Shown in pieces: positions 63,276 through 64,000 of a stretch of DNA of 64,000 bases. The DNA comes from CG2-30-36-16 sp964372115 (GTDB lineage: Bacteria; Bacteroidota; Ignavibacteria; Ignavibacteriales; Ignavibacteriaceae), in NCBI GenBank assembly GCA_964372115.1, contig CAYJPN010000008.1:1-64000 (forward strand), written 5' to 3'. The notes beneath the pieces were generated by a model, which saw nothing but the letters and a program-made list of their open reading frames with translations, was not told the DNA's origin and did not search any database. The position numbers and the translations under genes are program-made. Within the stretch, counting starts at the first letter, position 1; each line of letters starts with the position of its first letter.

Positions 63276-64000
63276 ATGGCGGTTAAGAAGAAAAAAAAGC
63301 CGGGCGAAACTTCAAAGTCAACCAGCGGCGAAAATTATTTTACTATATCTATTGATAAGAAAAAAAAGATACTCGGTATTTTTATAATTGTTTTTTCAAT
63401 ATTGGTATTATTAAGTATAATCTCTTATTCCCGTTTCGACCAGGCAAATCTTAATTATAATTTTTCTGATTTATTCAAAGTTTTTAATCCCGATGCAGCG
63501 TTCCGGGAAAAACTTTTAAGCACCCGTAACTGGCTTGGTGTTTTCGGGGCATACATTTCAGATATTTTTATAAACTCTACCCTAGGAATATTTGCCGCTG
63601 TTTTCCCGGTGATACTTTTAATTTGGGGGATAAGATTTTTCCTTAAAATAAATTTTAGAACCTTAATTCACTCCACAAACTTTCTTCTTGTTTTAGGACT
63701 TCTTACCTCGACATTTTTTGGCGTTCTTCGTTCTGAAAATTATGCATTCCGCGAGTACTATGAGTTATCCGGAAATGTTGGATATTATCTTGGCGAAGTA
63801 CTCGGGCGTTTATTGGGCGGTGCCGGCAGTATTATCTTATTAACCGCTGTTATTATTATAGTGCTAATAATCGCGTTCGATATAAAAATCGAAAAAATAT
63901 TCCATTTTATTAAAAATATTTTCAGCAGTTCGGCTGCAAAAATAAAAGAAGAAATGGAACGGAGTAAAGAAAAACCGATTGAAGATAAAAATTTACAACG
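63276..64000 (+). CDS. ftsK: FtsK/SpoIIIE DNA translocase, N-terminal part (cut by window end)
   Basis: The frame is open from ATG 63276 to the end of the window (about 241 codons). The product starts with a Lys-rich stretch, then shows four hydrophobic helices (about residues 30-50, 95-120, 130-150 and 185-205), as in the FtsK membrane domain, with LLSTRNWLGVFGAYISD before the second, RFFLKINF after it and GRLLGGAGSI before the fourth. A charged linker begins after about residue 215. The ATPase and gamma domains are outside the window. FtsK pumps DNA and coordinates chromosome dimer resolution at the division septum. The AGG lies right against the ATG, so the Shine-Dalgarno is weak. Confidence 0.85.
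   Translation, partial: MAVKKKKKPGETSKSTSGENYFTISIDKKKKILGIFIIVFSILVLLSIISYSRFDQANLNYNFSDLFKVFNPDAAFREKLLSTRNWLGVFGAYISDIFINSTLGIFAAVFPVILLIWGIRFFLKINFRTLIHSTNFLLVLGLLTSTFFGVLRSENYAFREYYELSGNVGYYLGEVLGRLLGGAGSIILLTAVIIIVLIIAFDIKIEKIFHFIKNIFSSSAAKIKEEMERSKEKPIEDKNLQ

Overview
The window looks like part of an Ignavibacteria/Chlorobi-type genome in the Bacteroidota (FCB) group, probably a draft or metagenome assembly. Five secreted proteins end in a type IX secretion (T9SS) sorting domain with the core NYPNPFNP and a final SG[IV]YFY or SGLYIY strand. This style, together with an ADP-forming acetyl-CoA synthetase, S46 dipeptidyl-peptidases, DUF2911, DUF4920 and YtxJ, fits that group. A run of exactly 100 N at 25927-26026 marks a scaffold join. 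The taxonomic call is inference; no rRNA or tRNA gene is visible.

Layout. 1-3140 is an AT-rich accessory region: small orphan genes bounded by gene-specific inverted repeats, two copies of a roughly 215-bp hairpin-rich repeat, and a MNT/HEPN toxin-antitoxin pair inside the second repeat copy. It looks like integron-type cassettes, but no integrase is seen. 3183-8114 holds single genes: an SDR, a UbiA prenyltransferase close to archaeal ether-lipid enzymes, a pentapeptide protein, a decayed DUF4440 gene, hemolysin III and a HAD phosphatase. 8164-20409 is mostly on the minus strand: a T9SS carboxypeptidase, a T9SS beta-helix protein, TPM, an SGGD-repeat lipoprotein, DinB, GT39, ADP-forming acetyl-CoA synthetase, PepSY and DUF4920 proteins. 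20933-25607 carries monomeric isocitrate dehydrogenase, an aromatic amino acid decarboxylase and MarC. 25725-29804 is a tandem cluster of three T9SS surface proteins, two of them near-identical duplicates. 29813-30672 is non-coding or decayed and rich in palindromes, including a cloverleaf-shaped nested inverted repeat.

30673-49330 holds pyruvate kinase overlapping a Lon-like protease, a class V aminotransferase, DUF2911, phosphomannomutase, a zinc-ribbon protein, two tandem S46 peptidases, a large amidase-like lipoprotein, YtxJ, a beta-barrel protein and two Rossmann-fold oxidoreductases. After a gene-free stretch of about 950 bp, 50287-64000 is the conserved translation/RNA operon rimP-nusA-infB-rbfA-truB-ribF-rpsO-pnp, then rng, gcvT, comB and the start of ftsK.

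Together the genes suggest a protein-degrading heterotroph. Secreted carboxypeptidase and periplasmic dipeptidases would release amino acids, the decarboxylase would process them, and pyruvate kinase and ADP-forming acetyl-CoA synthetase would supply substrate-level ATP. The least explained material is the cassette region (1-3140) and the palindromic DNA at 29949-30560.
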